From: Perkinsus olseni
Lineage: Eukaryota; Perkinsozoa; Perkinsida; Perkinsidae
Reading direction: 5' to 3'
NCBI GenBank assembly: GCA_013115135.1
Contig: JABANP010000794.1
Span: forward strand, 1 to 16,916
DNA: 16,916 bases
The notes beneath the pieces were generated by a model that worked only from the letters and a program-made list of their open reading frames with translations, was not told the origin of the DNA and searched no databases. The translations under genes and the position numbers were made by a program. This document shows positions 8,874-16,854 of the stretch, piece by piece; the stretch's first letter is position 1, and each line of letters starts with the position of its first letter.

Positions 8874-10012
8874 ATGCCAGGGGTTGGAGATGCATACATA
8901 AGGTTACCAACGGCAGCTTATTCGCGTCCGGACTTGGACCGTCACATTCGTCCCAACCGAGGGCAGCTCGTCCAGCCCGACCCCTCGCTCATCATGGACT
9001 CTCGTCTGAGTGTTCAGAGGACAGAAGAAGAGGACGATGATGCCGACACACAGGTGAGGGTTTTTGTTATTTTCAACGGAAGCCCTTCGCCAGGCGGCAG
9101 GAAGGGCAGGGGCATTGGAAGATCTGCAAGATGATACCAGAGGAGAAGAAGGGCGTGGAGGTCCTCATCTCTTGTGTAGGGGGTTGTCGATCCGAAGGCG
9201 CTTCTCGTCGCCCTTCGATGCATTAGAAATGTGATTTCATCATTTCCTCTCTCGTAACAAGAATGATACTCTCCAGTCGACGAATGTCAAGTGTATCGAA
9301 AGTTATGGTACTGGCGAGGCGTGGCCCTCTTCCCGAAGTTATTGTTGTTGGAGGCCTTCGGTAGTCGGTCCTGCGTCAGGTTCGTCATAATCGTTACGAG
9401 GCCGTGGAGTCCTTGCTCGAGGAGGACAGAAGTCTCATCGAAAGTGTGCCTGATGCTGCTGGTTTGTGCATGCGTGCAAAGCTCATCCGTCGTCTGCTCA
9501 AACAGAGCCTGGAAGAGACTCTGGCATCTCTCGAGACTTGTGATTGGAACGATGAGATGCTACGACAATTTCACCGGGCGATCCTGCCCAATTCTGATCT
9601 CAACGTCCCGCGGGCTCTGTTAACATGAGCGGTAGATGGTGCTTGACTTAGCCAAACTACGCTCTGAAATTCATTCGGATTGGGCGCGTGAGCATTTCCC
9701 CGATCAGAGGTCGAGTCACAACAGAGCAACACGCTGCTGATGATAGCATGCCAGAACAACAACAGAAGGATAGCGAAGTACCTCCTCGGCTGTGGGGTCA
9801 ATATCGACGCCAAGAACGTGAAGGGCAACACTGCCTTGCACGTCTGCTATCAGTAAGAAGTTACCATGATCGTTCATTCGGACGAGGTTGTCAGGTTCAA
9901 CCACATCTCCCTGGCTGAGTTCCTCATCGCTAACGGGGCGGATGAAAGCGTTAAGAATAACGATGGAGTGTTGCCGCACATGATGAGGGCCGCCGCTCCG
10001 ACCGATCCATGA
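8874..10012 (+). CDS. Gene D: ankyrin-repeat protein
   Basis: Best exons are 8874-9053 (ATG start, 60 codons, ending in an acidic EEEDDDADTQ before GTGAGG), 9094 to about 9140, 9380-9604, 9710-9852 and 9895-10012 (TGA 10010-10012). Introns at 9054-9093 (40 nt), 9605-9709 and 9853-9894 (42 nt) keep phase. The last three exons form an ankyrin stack: RYEAVESLLEEDRSLIES, then DLN joined to NTLLMIACQNNNRRIAKYLL, then GVNIDAKNVKGNTALHVCY joined across a phase-2 intron to ISLAEFLIANGADESVKNN. Spacing between DLN and NTLL matches the usual repeat only if the donor is GTCCCG at 9605. Ankyrin repeats mediate protein binding, so a scaffold role is inferred. The link from exon 2 to exon 3 is unresolved in phase; an alternative exon at 9292-9360 conflicts with it. 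Confidence 0.65.
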
Positions 10013-10019
10013 CTTTTCC

Positions 10020-10263
10020 TCACCTCTCTTGTTGACTCTGTCGTCTGTTGCGTACCAGTGGCTTTGGTGAACTACTCAGATGAACGGCGTTGATCGCTCG
10101 GGCGAACAAGGCTAACAGCAGTTCATCGAACACTCCGCACAAACTCTCTCGCATCGAAATGGAGCCCCTTGATGGGGGACAGGAGGAAAGGTCCATGGCT
10201 CTTTTGATTGTGTAACGAAGGCTCCTTGATCCGCGATGCGAAATGTGGGATAGCGATGGCCAA
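10020..10263 (-). CDS. Gene F: terminal exon on the minus strand, unknown function
   Basis: After an acceptor (GTTGAGCAG on the minus strand) a phase-2 exon of 244 nt runs to TGA at 10020-10022. It contains SISMRESLCGVFDELLLALF and ends SPKPLVRNRRQSQQER, with plausible helix and a basic tail. It stops only 7 nt beyond the stop codon of gene D, tail to tail. It may be the last exon of gene E rather than a separate gene. No family is recognised. Confidence 0.4.
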
Positions 10264-10279
10264 CTGCTCAACACAACTC

Positions 10280-10850
10280 CGAAGAGGGTTAATTCATAAG
10301 TATGATGATGGGCATCAGCACGATTGGCAGCAGCAGTATTACTTCATAATATTATTATTTATACTAGTCGGACTTATAACGGATAAGCAGCAGCTGATTT
10401 TCGAAGGGCAGCATCATCACCTTCGACGCATAATACCGATGATGAAATACGAAGTAACATTACCGACGAGTAAGAGGAGGAGAAGTAGGAGGCCAGAGTA
10501 ACCACAGTGATGAATGATGAGATTCAGCATAATTATTATCGGCAGCTGTGCGGGCAACACACGTGGCATTTTGCGACAATACGACAATCTATTATTAATA
10601 ATCGCCTTCTTGTTCAATATATTACTAATAATATTAATGATAACGTAAAGTATTGAAATGAATCCTGACGATTCTGGTCGTCGTCATCGCCTTCGGTGGT
10701 GTACAAAAGTCGAAGTCTAAACCCTAGAGTCGGCAGGTGTAATAATAAGCCTGGACAAATCGCGCTTTCCTACATCCACTATTCTACTGTTAATTAATAT
10801 CATCATTATTATCATCATCATCATCACTCTAAACGATATCGGACCCCCGA
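10280..10850. repeat. AT-rich stretch with simple repeats
   Basis: Runs of ATT, ATC and AAT trinucleotides are scattered here, most clearly at about 10340-10375, 10605-10640 and 10793-10830. They are simple-sequence DNA lying in proposed introns or spacers of the minus-strand gene E. A minus-strand open frame over 10417-10617 with a poly-Leu run looks like a product of the repeats. Confidence 0.6.
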
Positions 10851-11196
10851 CAAGAGCACAGTAGTTGCCTGAGAAACATTGTCATCGTACCGCACCATCG
10901 GCAACTCGTCACTTCATTGGCTGCCATCTGGGAGGAGACCTTCTCGTCCCCACCACCAAGCTCGCAGATTTCTATCTCGCCTGTGACCGGAGCGATCGAT
11001 GCGGTGGCCCTCACCGACACCTGGCCGAGGATCGTAATTGTTATTACTAATAATTACCAAAATAAATTAAAGAAACGGTTTCTAATGCCGCGCTTACCGC
11101 GAGACTCTCTCGAGGTCCGCTAGCAGTTGATTCAACCGCGGGGACCGGCGACGGCGTCGGGACGGCCGAGCCAACATTTTTGGCGGTGGAAGACAT
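10614..11196 (-). CDS. Gene E: three-exon minus-strand gene, unknown function
   Basis: Exons on the minus strand are 11196-11098 (ATG, 33 codons, ending before GTAAGC), 11020-10891 and 10723-10614 (TGA 10614-10616), with phases 0 and 1 kept. Exon 1 is Ser/Ala/Pro-rich (SAVPTPSPVPAVESTA); exon 2 is acidic and reads ASIAPVTGEIEICELGGGDE; exon 3 has TTEGDDDDQNRQDSF then a hydrophobic end. The product would be about 111 aa. The frame stays open upstream of the ATG to 11574, so the start could lie further up, across the inverted copy of the 22-nt repeat. Exon 3 is the weakest. If it is wrong, exon 2 may splice to gene F. Confidence 0.42.
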
Positions 11197-11275
11197 TCTA
11201 GAGCCGATAAATGCCCACAGTGTTATACGCTGGGGCTCGATAGGTATAAACCCGGACGGGAGCCGACCTGACATG

Positions 11276-11297
11276 ATCGTCACTGCGCCACGAAATT
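11276..11297 (-). repeat. Dispersed repeat, copy 3 (inverted)
   Basis: On the minus strand the 13-nt block AATTTCGTGGCGC is followed by one extra A and then GTGACGAT, so the copy differs by a single-base insertion. A more degenerate copy (TTTTGTGGCGCAGT on the minus strand) lies close by at about 11342-11355. Confidence 0.65.
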
Positions 11298-11572
11298 CCA
11301 ATAGCAGCTCACCCAGGAGCGGGGAAAATTTCCGGCAACTCCGTACTGCGCCACAAAACATCGCTTCCTTGGACGAAACCCGGAAAACGGAGACGCTGGC
11401 CTGTCGGGGATCGTCCCACGGAGGTACTGAGCAACGACCAAGCGCGTGTGATTTGGCGAAGTTTTGGTACGCACGCAAGATGCAAAAATAACGTTGGAAA
11501 GTTCTTCTAGATGGGACCCAATAAACGAAATTACGAATAATTATTAAGTTCTCGACCGAGTTTGAGTTGCTC

Positions 11573-11586
11573 AATTTCGTGGCGCG
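11573..11586 (+). repeat. Dispersed repeat, copy 4 (partial)
   Basis: The 14-nt block AATTTCGTGGCGCG is present, then the sequence diverges to CGAAATC, making a short local palindrome (ATTTCG...CGAAAT). With the inverted copy at 11276-11297 it frames a segment of about 300 bp. Confidence 0.55.
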
Positions 11587-11740
11587 CGAAATCTTGATTT
11601 CTTACACATTTGAATGAGGCCCGTCTCGGAGCGCTCAGTGGGGTACATGACACCATCAACGTTCAGCATCGGCGGAATTGAAAATGATTGACACATACTG
11701 AGGAAAGTGAGGGACGGTTCTCTGAAAAAAACAGAATAAA

Positions 11741-12374
11741 CTACGCCACTTCGAGCTGACGAGAGTGTTGCCGTTCGGTGATGGTGTTAGTCACCTTTTC
11801 CCTTTGTTCAATCCGAGTATGCCCAGAAACCGCGTAGTTCTCTCCTCCACTATTGGGAAGGCACACTGAATGGCCGGTGATAAGCAACTGAAAATGATGA
11901 CTAGAAGACCTAGTTTTATGCGGAAATCTTGAGGATGCTCCTGAACGTCCATAAAAATACACTTCAACGGGCCCTTGATAAGAGAAAAATTGATGAAAAA
12001 CGGCGCATAACAGCTGTTGACCGAGGAAAGAGTGCGGTAGCGCTGTATTTTAGATCACCTCTAGTGGAAACATCGGTGTTCGCGCGAGTTGAACGAACGG
12101 CTGAATCGAGCACGCCTGTTATGTGTCGCTCGTCTGGCAGGGCGATTTGTGCGTATTACTCGAAAGGGCAGAGATTTCGAGAAAAAGTCGTGGCCCCCAC
12201 GCCAACTCACTCCGCAAGTTTGACAGTCGGGAGAAGTTCGGCCTGACCGAATTCGATGAAGCCGGGAGCGGCAACTTCGCCACTAAATTTGACGGTATAA
12301 AAGGTGGAATGAAGCGACGCGGAGGACCTAGGGGCGCCGGCCACGACACTCACCGGTATCGTGCAGATTACAAC
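11741..12374 (-). CDS. Gene G: minus-strand gene, two supported exons, unknown function
   Basis: The terminal exon 11887-11741 follows a strong acceptor (CATTTTCAG on the minus strand), reads SGHTRIEQREKVTNTITERQ and ends at TAG 11741-11743. An upstream exon 12374-12211 begins after CCCCTTTCAG, reads VKFSGEVAAPGFIEFGQAEL near its end and stops at a perfect GTGAGT donor (phase 2). Its frame is also open without an intron back to ATG at 12438-12440. The exons joining the two (11888-12204) are not resolved; short candidates exist. Plus-strand frames over the same bases are treated as shadows. No family is recognised. The gene lies directly upstream of the retrotransposon. Confidence 0.42.
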
Positions 12375-12440
12375 CTGAAAGGGGAGACAGGGGGAATGAT
12401 AACGAGGCAGGTGGAAATTCAGAAGACGTAGTGGACACAC

Positions 12441-12647
12441 GGAATGACAGATTCATGATTCCCGTGAGGGCCCGCGCTACGTGAGCTCTTCACGAAGCGA
12501 AAATGACACATATCCCGATATTAGATACACTAAGACCACTTCGCGACGCACAACAGGTTAACGGTGCCATATCGCGGAGGAATCTCCTCCGTTTCAAACG
12601 GTCCCGCCGCGAAGTGATGACGAAATTCAGCAGTTGCTTTGTTCTCT
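12441..12647. other. Left flank of the retrotransposon
   Basis: I see no exon, repeat or promoter motif that can be supported. The 5' end of the retroelement must lie in or before this stretch; in its main frame the last stop is TGA 12618-12620, and no separate ORF1 (nucleic-acid-binding protein) is visible. Confidence 0.35.
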
Positions 12648-15600
12648 ATGCCTGCTCGTGGTGCAACTGCCAGAACCGACTCTCATCAGCCGGGTCTGCC
12701 AAGAGGGAACAACTTCACGGCGCCAAAGCGGCACCGTGCGACATTATCAGTGGACGGAGTGATACGAATCTTAACTTACAATGTTCGTTCTATCCGTGCA
12801 CATATCGTGGAAATTAAGAAGATGTCAGTGGAGTGGCTTAGCAGAGAAGTGGATATACTTGTATTCACCGAGAGTTGGTTGAAATCGGGGGATGAAACCC
12901 CTAGACTCCCTGGATATGTTGAAGCAGGGAGGAAGGATAGGAGTGAGAATTGGGGTAGTAAAGAGGGGAGGGGAGGTGGTGTTCTAATCTATGTGAGAGA
13001 TCGCATGGGGTACTCTATTGATCAAATCGATTACAATCGGGGAACTATTCATGAGGGCATAGACTTTCTATCGATTAATATTCGTCGAGGAGGGAAAAGA
13101 CGGATACAACTGGTTGGCGTCTATGTACCGCCGAACTTAAGTGACGAAGTCTGGGAGGAACAGATTCTTGATTGGAATATAAGGAGTAATGAGAAGGGAG
13201 CTTTGGTGATAGCTGGAGATATAAATTCCCACGGTAGTTGGAGTTCGATGAGCACAGTGGCGGGAGACCGAATAGAGGAGTGGTGTGTGACCAAGGGAAT
13301 CGAGATTCTCAATGATCCAGTGATTCCAACCAGAATTGCCACTACAACAAATTCCATGGGCGATCGTATCATACAACTGTCTAGCCCAGATGTTATTATG
13401 GTGAAGACAGCCGATGCGATTAACTCCATGTGGGAGTCTTTTCCGGAGGAGTCGTGTGGATCAGATCATATTCCGATACAGATCAACCTCCTGTGGCCGG
13501 ATAAAACAAATCTGGGCCACGTGAAGTATCGTAAGAAGTGGAAACTCAAGAAAGCCGATTGGGATTTATTTCGGGAGAGATTGAGGGTATATTGTGTGGA
13601 TTCGATGAAGGATGGCGGTCGATATCAAAATGCACAGGAGCTGTATGACTTGCTGGAATCCAACATCAAATCTGCCTTAATTGAGGCGGTGCCGAGGACA
13701 ACTAGAGCTAGAGAATATATCTGGTGGACTGATGAAGTAGAGGGGGCTGTGAAAACCCGAAGAGAGGCGTTGAAAAAGTTCAGGGAATCGGGATTGGAGG
13801 AAGACGGTGATATTTATGAACAAGCGAGGTTAGATTGTAATCGCTTGATTCTTGAGGCGAAGAAGAGAAGCTGGGAAGATTTTTGCGCACAATTGAATCC
13901 TGCGACACCGGACAACACTGTTTGGAGAGTGGTGAGAGGACTGGATGGATCCCGTCCTTCAGCAAGACACCAATTTCCCCTTATTTTGCCTAAGGCCGTC
14001 GGAGAGGGTAATGTGACCTATTTCGATGAGAGAGCGAAAGCCGAAGCTTTCAATGTTCATAATACGAGATCTGAACACTATACTGAGAGAACAGAAGAAC
14101 GGAGGGCGTATAGAAGGATTCGTGATAGGGTTAAAGCGGAACTGAGCCGATGTGGTGAAGAAAGGAAGGTTGAGAGAGGCGAGATTGTTCGTATTTTGAT
14201 TGGTTCAGAGGGGGGGAGTAATAAATGGTTTGATGGGATTATAACTCATGTAGACTGCAGTACTGGCAAGAACCATTGTCGGGTAGATTGGGTGAATGGG
14301 GATGAGCCAGAATGGGTGGTACTAGAAGATGAGTGTTGGGAATTTGCCGACAATTCCCAGCGAGAAGACTATGATGAGTTGTTCTCGTTAAATGAATTGA
14401 AGTTCACTCTACATTCGATGTCGCTCAATAAGGCTGGAGGAAGTGATGGTATTCCGATGCAGTGTCTGAAGTTTTTGCCGGACGAGGCTATGAATATTTT
14501 CCTCGTTGTATTGAACAAATCATGGGTACAAGATTCAATTCCTCGGCAGTGGAGGACGTCTCGGTTATGTCCAGTACCGAAGCCCAAAGTAGGCGCATTC
14601 AGGCCCATAGCACTGACAAACGCTTTGGCCCGCGTCGCCGATAAGATGGTCACTAGGAGGATCACACATTATATCGAATCCTGCTCTGGTTCAATCCAAC
14701 CTGAGCAATCAGGCTTTAGGAGAGGTATGTCAGCCGAACAACAAGCATGTGCTTTCTCTCAATATCTAGAGGATGAAGTTCAGAAGGATAGAGCAGTGGT
14801 AACCGTCTTCCTGGATGCTACATCTGCATATGATTTCGTACGACATGACATACTTCTGGCTAGGCTGGGGAGTATCGCTACTCCTCCTCGACTATGGAGG
14901 TGGTTGAGGAATTTTATCAAGGGTAGGATTGTACACACATTATGGGGCACTTCTAGCTCTAGTAGAAGAATAATACGACGAGGAGTCCCCCAAGGATGCT
15001 CTTGTAGCCCTGTGTTGTGGCTCGCATATATGTCGCCCTTGATATCCTATCTATGGGATGGGGAGGTAGAAGGTGCTTTTTTCCGTACTTTCTGCTTAGC
15101 GGATGATGTGTGTATCACGATGTCTGTGCGGACTTCGGATTTTGATGAGAAGCTCTCTCTGATGCAAAAACAGCTCAACGGTGCTCATGACTTCTTCACT
15201 ACTTCTTCTATTAAGCTAAATGCGGCCAAATCCGCTTTAGTTGTTTTCTCAACTAATTATCATATCCGTAGTGAAGATGTAGACCTATATATTGGTCCCG
15301 AGCTAGTACCCCGTACCCACGATCAACGTATGCTCGGTCTTTATGTTGATGAAGCTCTTACGTACGCAAAGCACTGTGATCTATGGCAGAAGAAGGTTTA
15401 TGCTCGAATAAAAGTACTGAACCATATAAGTTCTAGATCATGGGGTACTGGATACAATGCTATTAAGCAGCTCGCAGACCAGTTCATTATGTCCAGCGCT
15501 TTGTATGCGTCGCCGGGGTTCTTTGGTGTTGTGGGCAACAGAAGAAGCTCTTCCAAGCTCCAAACTGGGTACAATGCGACGCTACGACTCATCTCGGGTT

Positions 15601-16556
15601 GCTTGAAGATGACGAAGGTCGATAAGTTACCTAAAATTGTGGGTTGGGAAGATTTAGCACAGAGAGTATCTCGTCGAGCAGCTCACTTAGCATACTCAGC
15701 TCTCCAACATCCTCAACCTTCTCCGGCGAAGCAATCTTTATTGTATGAGGCTAAGAATAAAAAGAAACGATTGAAGAGGAAGGGTTGGCGAGAGCTATCT
15801 GAAGAACACCTTCCTAGGCATATGTATCATCTGATTTCTCCATTGCCATCAAGGATTGCCCCATGGTTGTCTTTAAAGATGATATTCTCGGCTACATCTT
15901 GTTTGCGCACAGATGATGACACTCTGAGAAGGAATGAAGCTTCATCATTACTTGATAGAGTGAGGAGCCGATTGAGGGAGTATGCCAACGATGGATGGGA
16001 GGCTTGGTCCGATGGATCAGTAGACGCTGAATCGGGGCATGGAGGAGCTGGCAGTGCAGCTTGGAGATATTCATTTGATACTATTGATGATATAAGTTCC
16101 CCTCTCTTGGAACCTGTGTGGGAAGATAGCGCTCCTGCAGGGATTCTAGATTCATCATATACTGCAGAGATTCTAGCAGTTCAGAATTGTGCGGAGTCTC
16201 TAAACCAACAGAACTTGGACCATACTAGTACAGTTCTGTTTGTTAGTGATTCTTTGTCTCTCTACACAGCTCTACAGGGTGATCCTTATAATCTGAGTGC
16301 AGATATCATTCCACTTTGGAGAATGCTACACCAAATATCATGTGATGTAGCTTCCTGTCAGTCTGTACGGGTTAGTTCCCATTGTGCTTCGATCCGTGAT
16401 GATCTTGTGGGTGGATTGGCGAAGGAAGGCACTGAATTGGTTCAGTGTGAATGCCCCATGCCACCTTCGGCTATCAAGTCCTTTATTAATCGGGGTCGCA
16501 GATGTAATCCCATGATTGATCACCCCGATACGATACGATATGATGTCACTTCCTAA
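12648..16556 (+). CDS. LINE ORF2 polyprotein (endonuclease, reverse transcriptase, RNase H)
   Basis: This frame of about 1300 codons makes the enzymes for target-primed reverse transcription. The first ATG is at 12648, though the frame is open from 12621. Endonuclease (12765-13493) nicks the target DNA, reverse transcriptase (about 14406-15248) copies the element RNA from the nick, and RNase H (about 15990-16436) degrades the RNA strand. The linker 13494-14168 contains basic and helical segments; bases 15249-15989 form a thumb/connection region with a lysine-rich patch (EAKNKKKRLKRKGW). The frame ends at TAA 16554-16556, just after three CGATA copies, before the Cys/His tail that homologues carry. 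There are no introns, unlike every host gene here, and codons are more AT-rich than in the neighbouring exons. Confidence 0.92.
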   Translation: MPARGATARTDSHQPGLPRGNNFTAPKRHRATLSVDGVIRILTYNVRSIRAHIVEIKKMSVEWLSREVDILVFTESWLKSGDETPRLPGYVEAGRKDRSENWGSKEGRGGGVLIYVRDRMGYSIDQIDYNRGTIHEGIDFLSINIRRGGKRRIQLVGVYVPPNLSDEVWEEQILDWNIRSNEKGALVIAGDINSHGSWSSMSTVAGDRIEEWCVTKGIEILNDPVIPTRIATTTNSMGDRIIQLSSPDVIMVKTADAINSMWESFPEESCGSDHIPIQINLLWPDKTNLGHVKYRKKWKLKKADWDLFRERLRVYCVDSMKDGGRYQNAQELYDLLESNIKSALIEAVPRTTRAREYIWWTDEVEGAVKTRREALKKFRESGLEEDGDIYEQARLDCNRLILEAKKRSWEDFCAQLNPATPDNTVWRVVRGLDGSRPSARHQFPLILPKAVGEGNVTYFDERAKAEAFNVHNTRSEHYTERTEERRAYRRIRDRVKAELSRCGEERKVERGEIVRILIGSEGGSNKWFDGIITHVDCSTGKNHCRVDWVNGDEPEWVVLEDECWEFADNSQREDYDELFSLNELKFTLHSMSLNKAGGSDGIPMQCLKFLPDEAMNIFLVVLNKSWVQDSIPRQWRTSRLCPVPKPKVGAFRPIALTNALARVADKMVTRRITHYIESCSGSIQPEQSGFRRGMSAEQQACAFSQYLEDEVQKDRAVVTVFLDATSAYDFVRHDILLARLGSIATPPRLWRWLRNFIKGRIVHTLWGTSSSSRRIIRRGVPQGCSCSPVLWLAYMSPLISYLWDGEVEGAFFRTFCLADDVCITMSVRTSDFDEKLSLMQKQLNGAHDFFTTSSIKLNAAKSALVVFSTNYHIRSEDVDLYIGPELVPRTHDQRMLGLYVDEALTYAKHCDLWQKKVYARIKVLNHISSRSWGTGYNAIKQLADQFIMSSALYASPGFFGVVGNRRSSSKLQTGYNATLRLISGCLKMTKVDKLPKIVGWEDLAQRVSRRAAHLAYSALQHPQPSPAKQSLLYEAKNKKKRLKRKGWRELSEEHLPRHMYHLISPLPSRIAPWLSLKMIFSATSCLRTDDDTLRRNEASSLLDRVRSRLREYANDGWEAWSDGSVDAESGHGGAGSAAWRYSFDTIDDISSPLLEPVWEDSAPAGILDSSYTAEILAVQNCAESLNQQNLDHTSTVLFVSDSLSLYTALQGDPYNLSADIIPLWRMLHQISCDVASCQSVRVSSHCASIRDDLVGGLAKEGTELVQCECPMPPSAIKSFINRGRRCNPMIDHPDTIRYDVTS
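12765..13493 (+). other. APE-type endonuclease domain
   Basis: Ordered motifs of the exonuclease-endonuclease-phosphatase fold are visible: TYNVRS (Asn), VDILVFTESW (catalytic Glu), GRGGGVLIYVRD, LVGVYVPP, IAGDINSHG (Asp and Asn), SSPDVIM (Asp) and the terminal CGSDHIPI with the Asp-His pair. All expected active-site residues are present, so the nickase should be intact. Confidence 0.9.
14169..14345 (+). other. Tudor/SH3-like segment between endonuclease and RT
   Basis: About 59 residues starting ERGEIVRILIG, then NKWFDGIITHVDCSTGK, then CRVDWVNGDEPEWVVLEDE. This is the pattern of Tudor, Agenet or related chromatin-reader barrels (G-x-x-V, W-[FY]-x-G-x-[IV], D-G-[DE]-x-E-W-[VL]-x-L). It falls just ahead of RT motif 0/1. 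Such readers bind methylated histone tails or other peptides, so a role in target choice is possible. The call rests on pattern recognition only. Confidence 0.5.
14406..15248 (+). other. Reverse transcriptase domain
   Basis: RT motifs appear in order: NKAGGSDGIPMQCLKF, RLCPVPKPK with FRPIALTN, SGFRRGMSAEQQ, VFLDATSAYDFV (first catalytic Asp), RRGVPQGCSCSPVLW and FCLADDVCI (the catalytic Asp pair, LADD in place of FADD), then KLNAAKSALVVFS. All three catalytic aspartates are present. Confidence 0.93.
15990..16436 (+). other. RNase H domain, fourth acidic residue replaced
   Basis: The domain shows WSDGSVDAESGHGGAGSA (Asp 1), SSYTAEILAVQ (Glu 2), VLFVSDSLSLYTAL (Asp 3) and VSSHCASIRDDLVGGLAKEG. 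In the last motif the usual A-D-x-L-A-K-x-G reads V-G-G-L-A-K-E-G, so the fourth metal-binding Asp is a Gly. Confidence 0.8.
16526..16540 (+). repeat. CGATA x3 at the ORF2 frameshift
   Basis: Three tandem copies of CGATA lie just before the premature TAA of ORF2. The downstream Cys/His tail is in the +1 frame. Copy-number change of a 5-nt unit would move the frame, so slippage here is the simplest cause of the break. Confidence 0.7.
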
Positions 16557-16854
16557 TGTTACAACGCGTTATGTACATTCGAATGTGAATCAGATCTTAT
16601 CTGGTCATTGGTCAGTCTGTCATGACTATTTATTTAGAATAGGGAAAGTAGATAGTCCTTTATGTACCTTGTGTACTGACGACGATAATGAAGTTGTTGA
16701 TGATATTAGTCATAGAGTATTCGATTGCCAAAAATATGAGAATATTCGCATTCGATGTTTCGGGTATTCTCGTATCGCGGGGGATAAAGACGACTTTGTT
16801 CGTGAAAACACTTTTAATGTCGCGCGGTTCGATGCTTCAGCGAGAAGGTTATAG
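16543..16854 (+). pseudogene. C-terminal Cys/His domain of the LINE, out of frame
   Basis: This frame continues the ORF2 protein after the shift: LPNVTTRYVHSNVNQILSGH, YLFRIGKVDSPLCTLC, then ISHRVFDC. The Cys-x2-Cys...His-x4-Cys set and the RIGKxDSPLC phrase are the standard tail after RNase H in many LINEs. It is open to TAG at 16852-16854 but has no start codon context of its own, so it is made only if the frame is shifted during translation or is repaired in other copies. Confidence 0.8.

Larger units (their letters stand above)
11197..11740. other. Spacer between genes E and G carrying repeat copies
   Basis: No exon chain can be supported here. The minus-strand frame upstream of gene E is open to 11574 but lacks protein-like composition. 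The stretch contains the inverted repeat copy at 11276-11297, a degenerate copy near 11342-11355 and the partial copy at 11573-11586. Confidence 0.4.
12648..16854 (+). mobile_element. Non-LTR retrotransposon (LINE) with APE endonuclease, RT and RNase H
   Basis: One long frame plus a short out-of-frame tail give the full ORF2 order: APE endonuclease, Tudor-like segment, reverse transcriptase, RNase H and a Cys/His domain. APE plus RNase H is the domain set of I/Tad/R1-type LINEs; the exact clade cannot be set by eye. The open frame of 3.9 kb with nearly all catalytic residues points to a young insertion. No ORF1, poly-A tail, 3' repeat or target-site duplication is seen; the 3' end may lie beyond the window. 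Confidence 0.9.

Noticed and set aside
9292..9360. Extra gene D exon (VYRKLWYWRGVALF)
   Set aside because: Although open and bounded by AG and GT, it would leave only a 19-nt intron before the ankyrin exon and breaks the phase.
12295..12302. TATAAAA upstream of the LINE ORF
   Set aside because: It falls inside the minus-strand coding exon of gene G and is over 300 bp from the LINE start codon; a single match of this size is expected by chance.
11929..12431. Plus-strand frames that could be a LINE ORF1 (basic, RGG-like end)
   Set aside because: They have no recognisable gag or zinc-knuckle motif, are in two different frames, and lie antisense to a minus-strand exon with a perfect GTGAGT donor and a strong acceptor.
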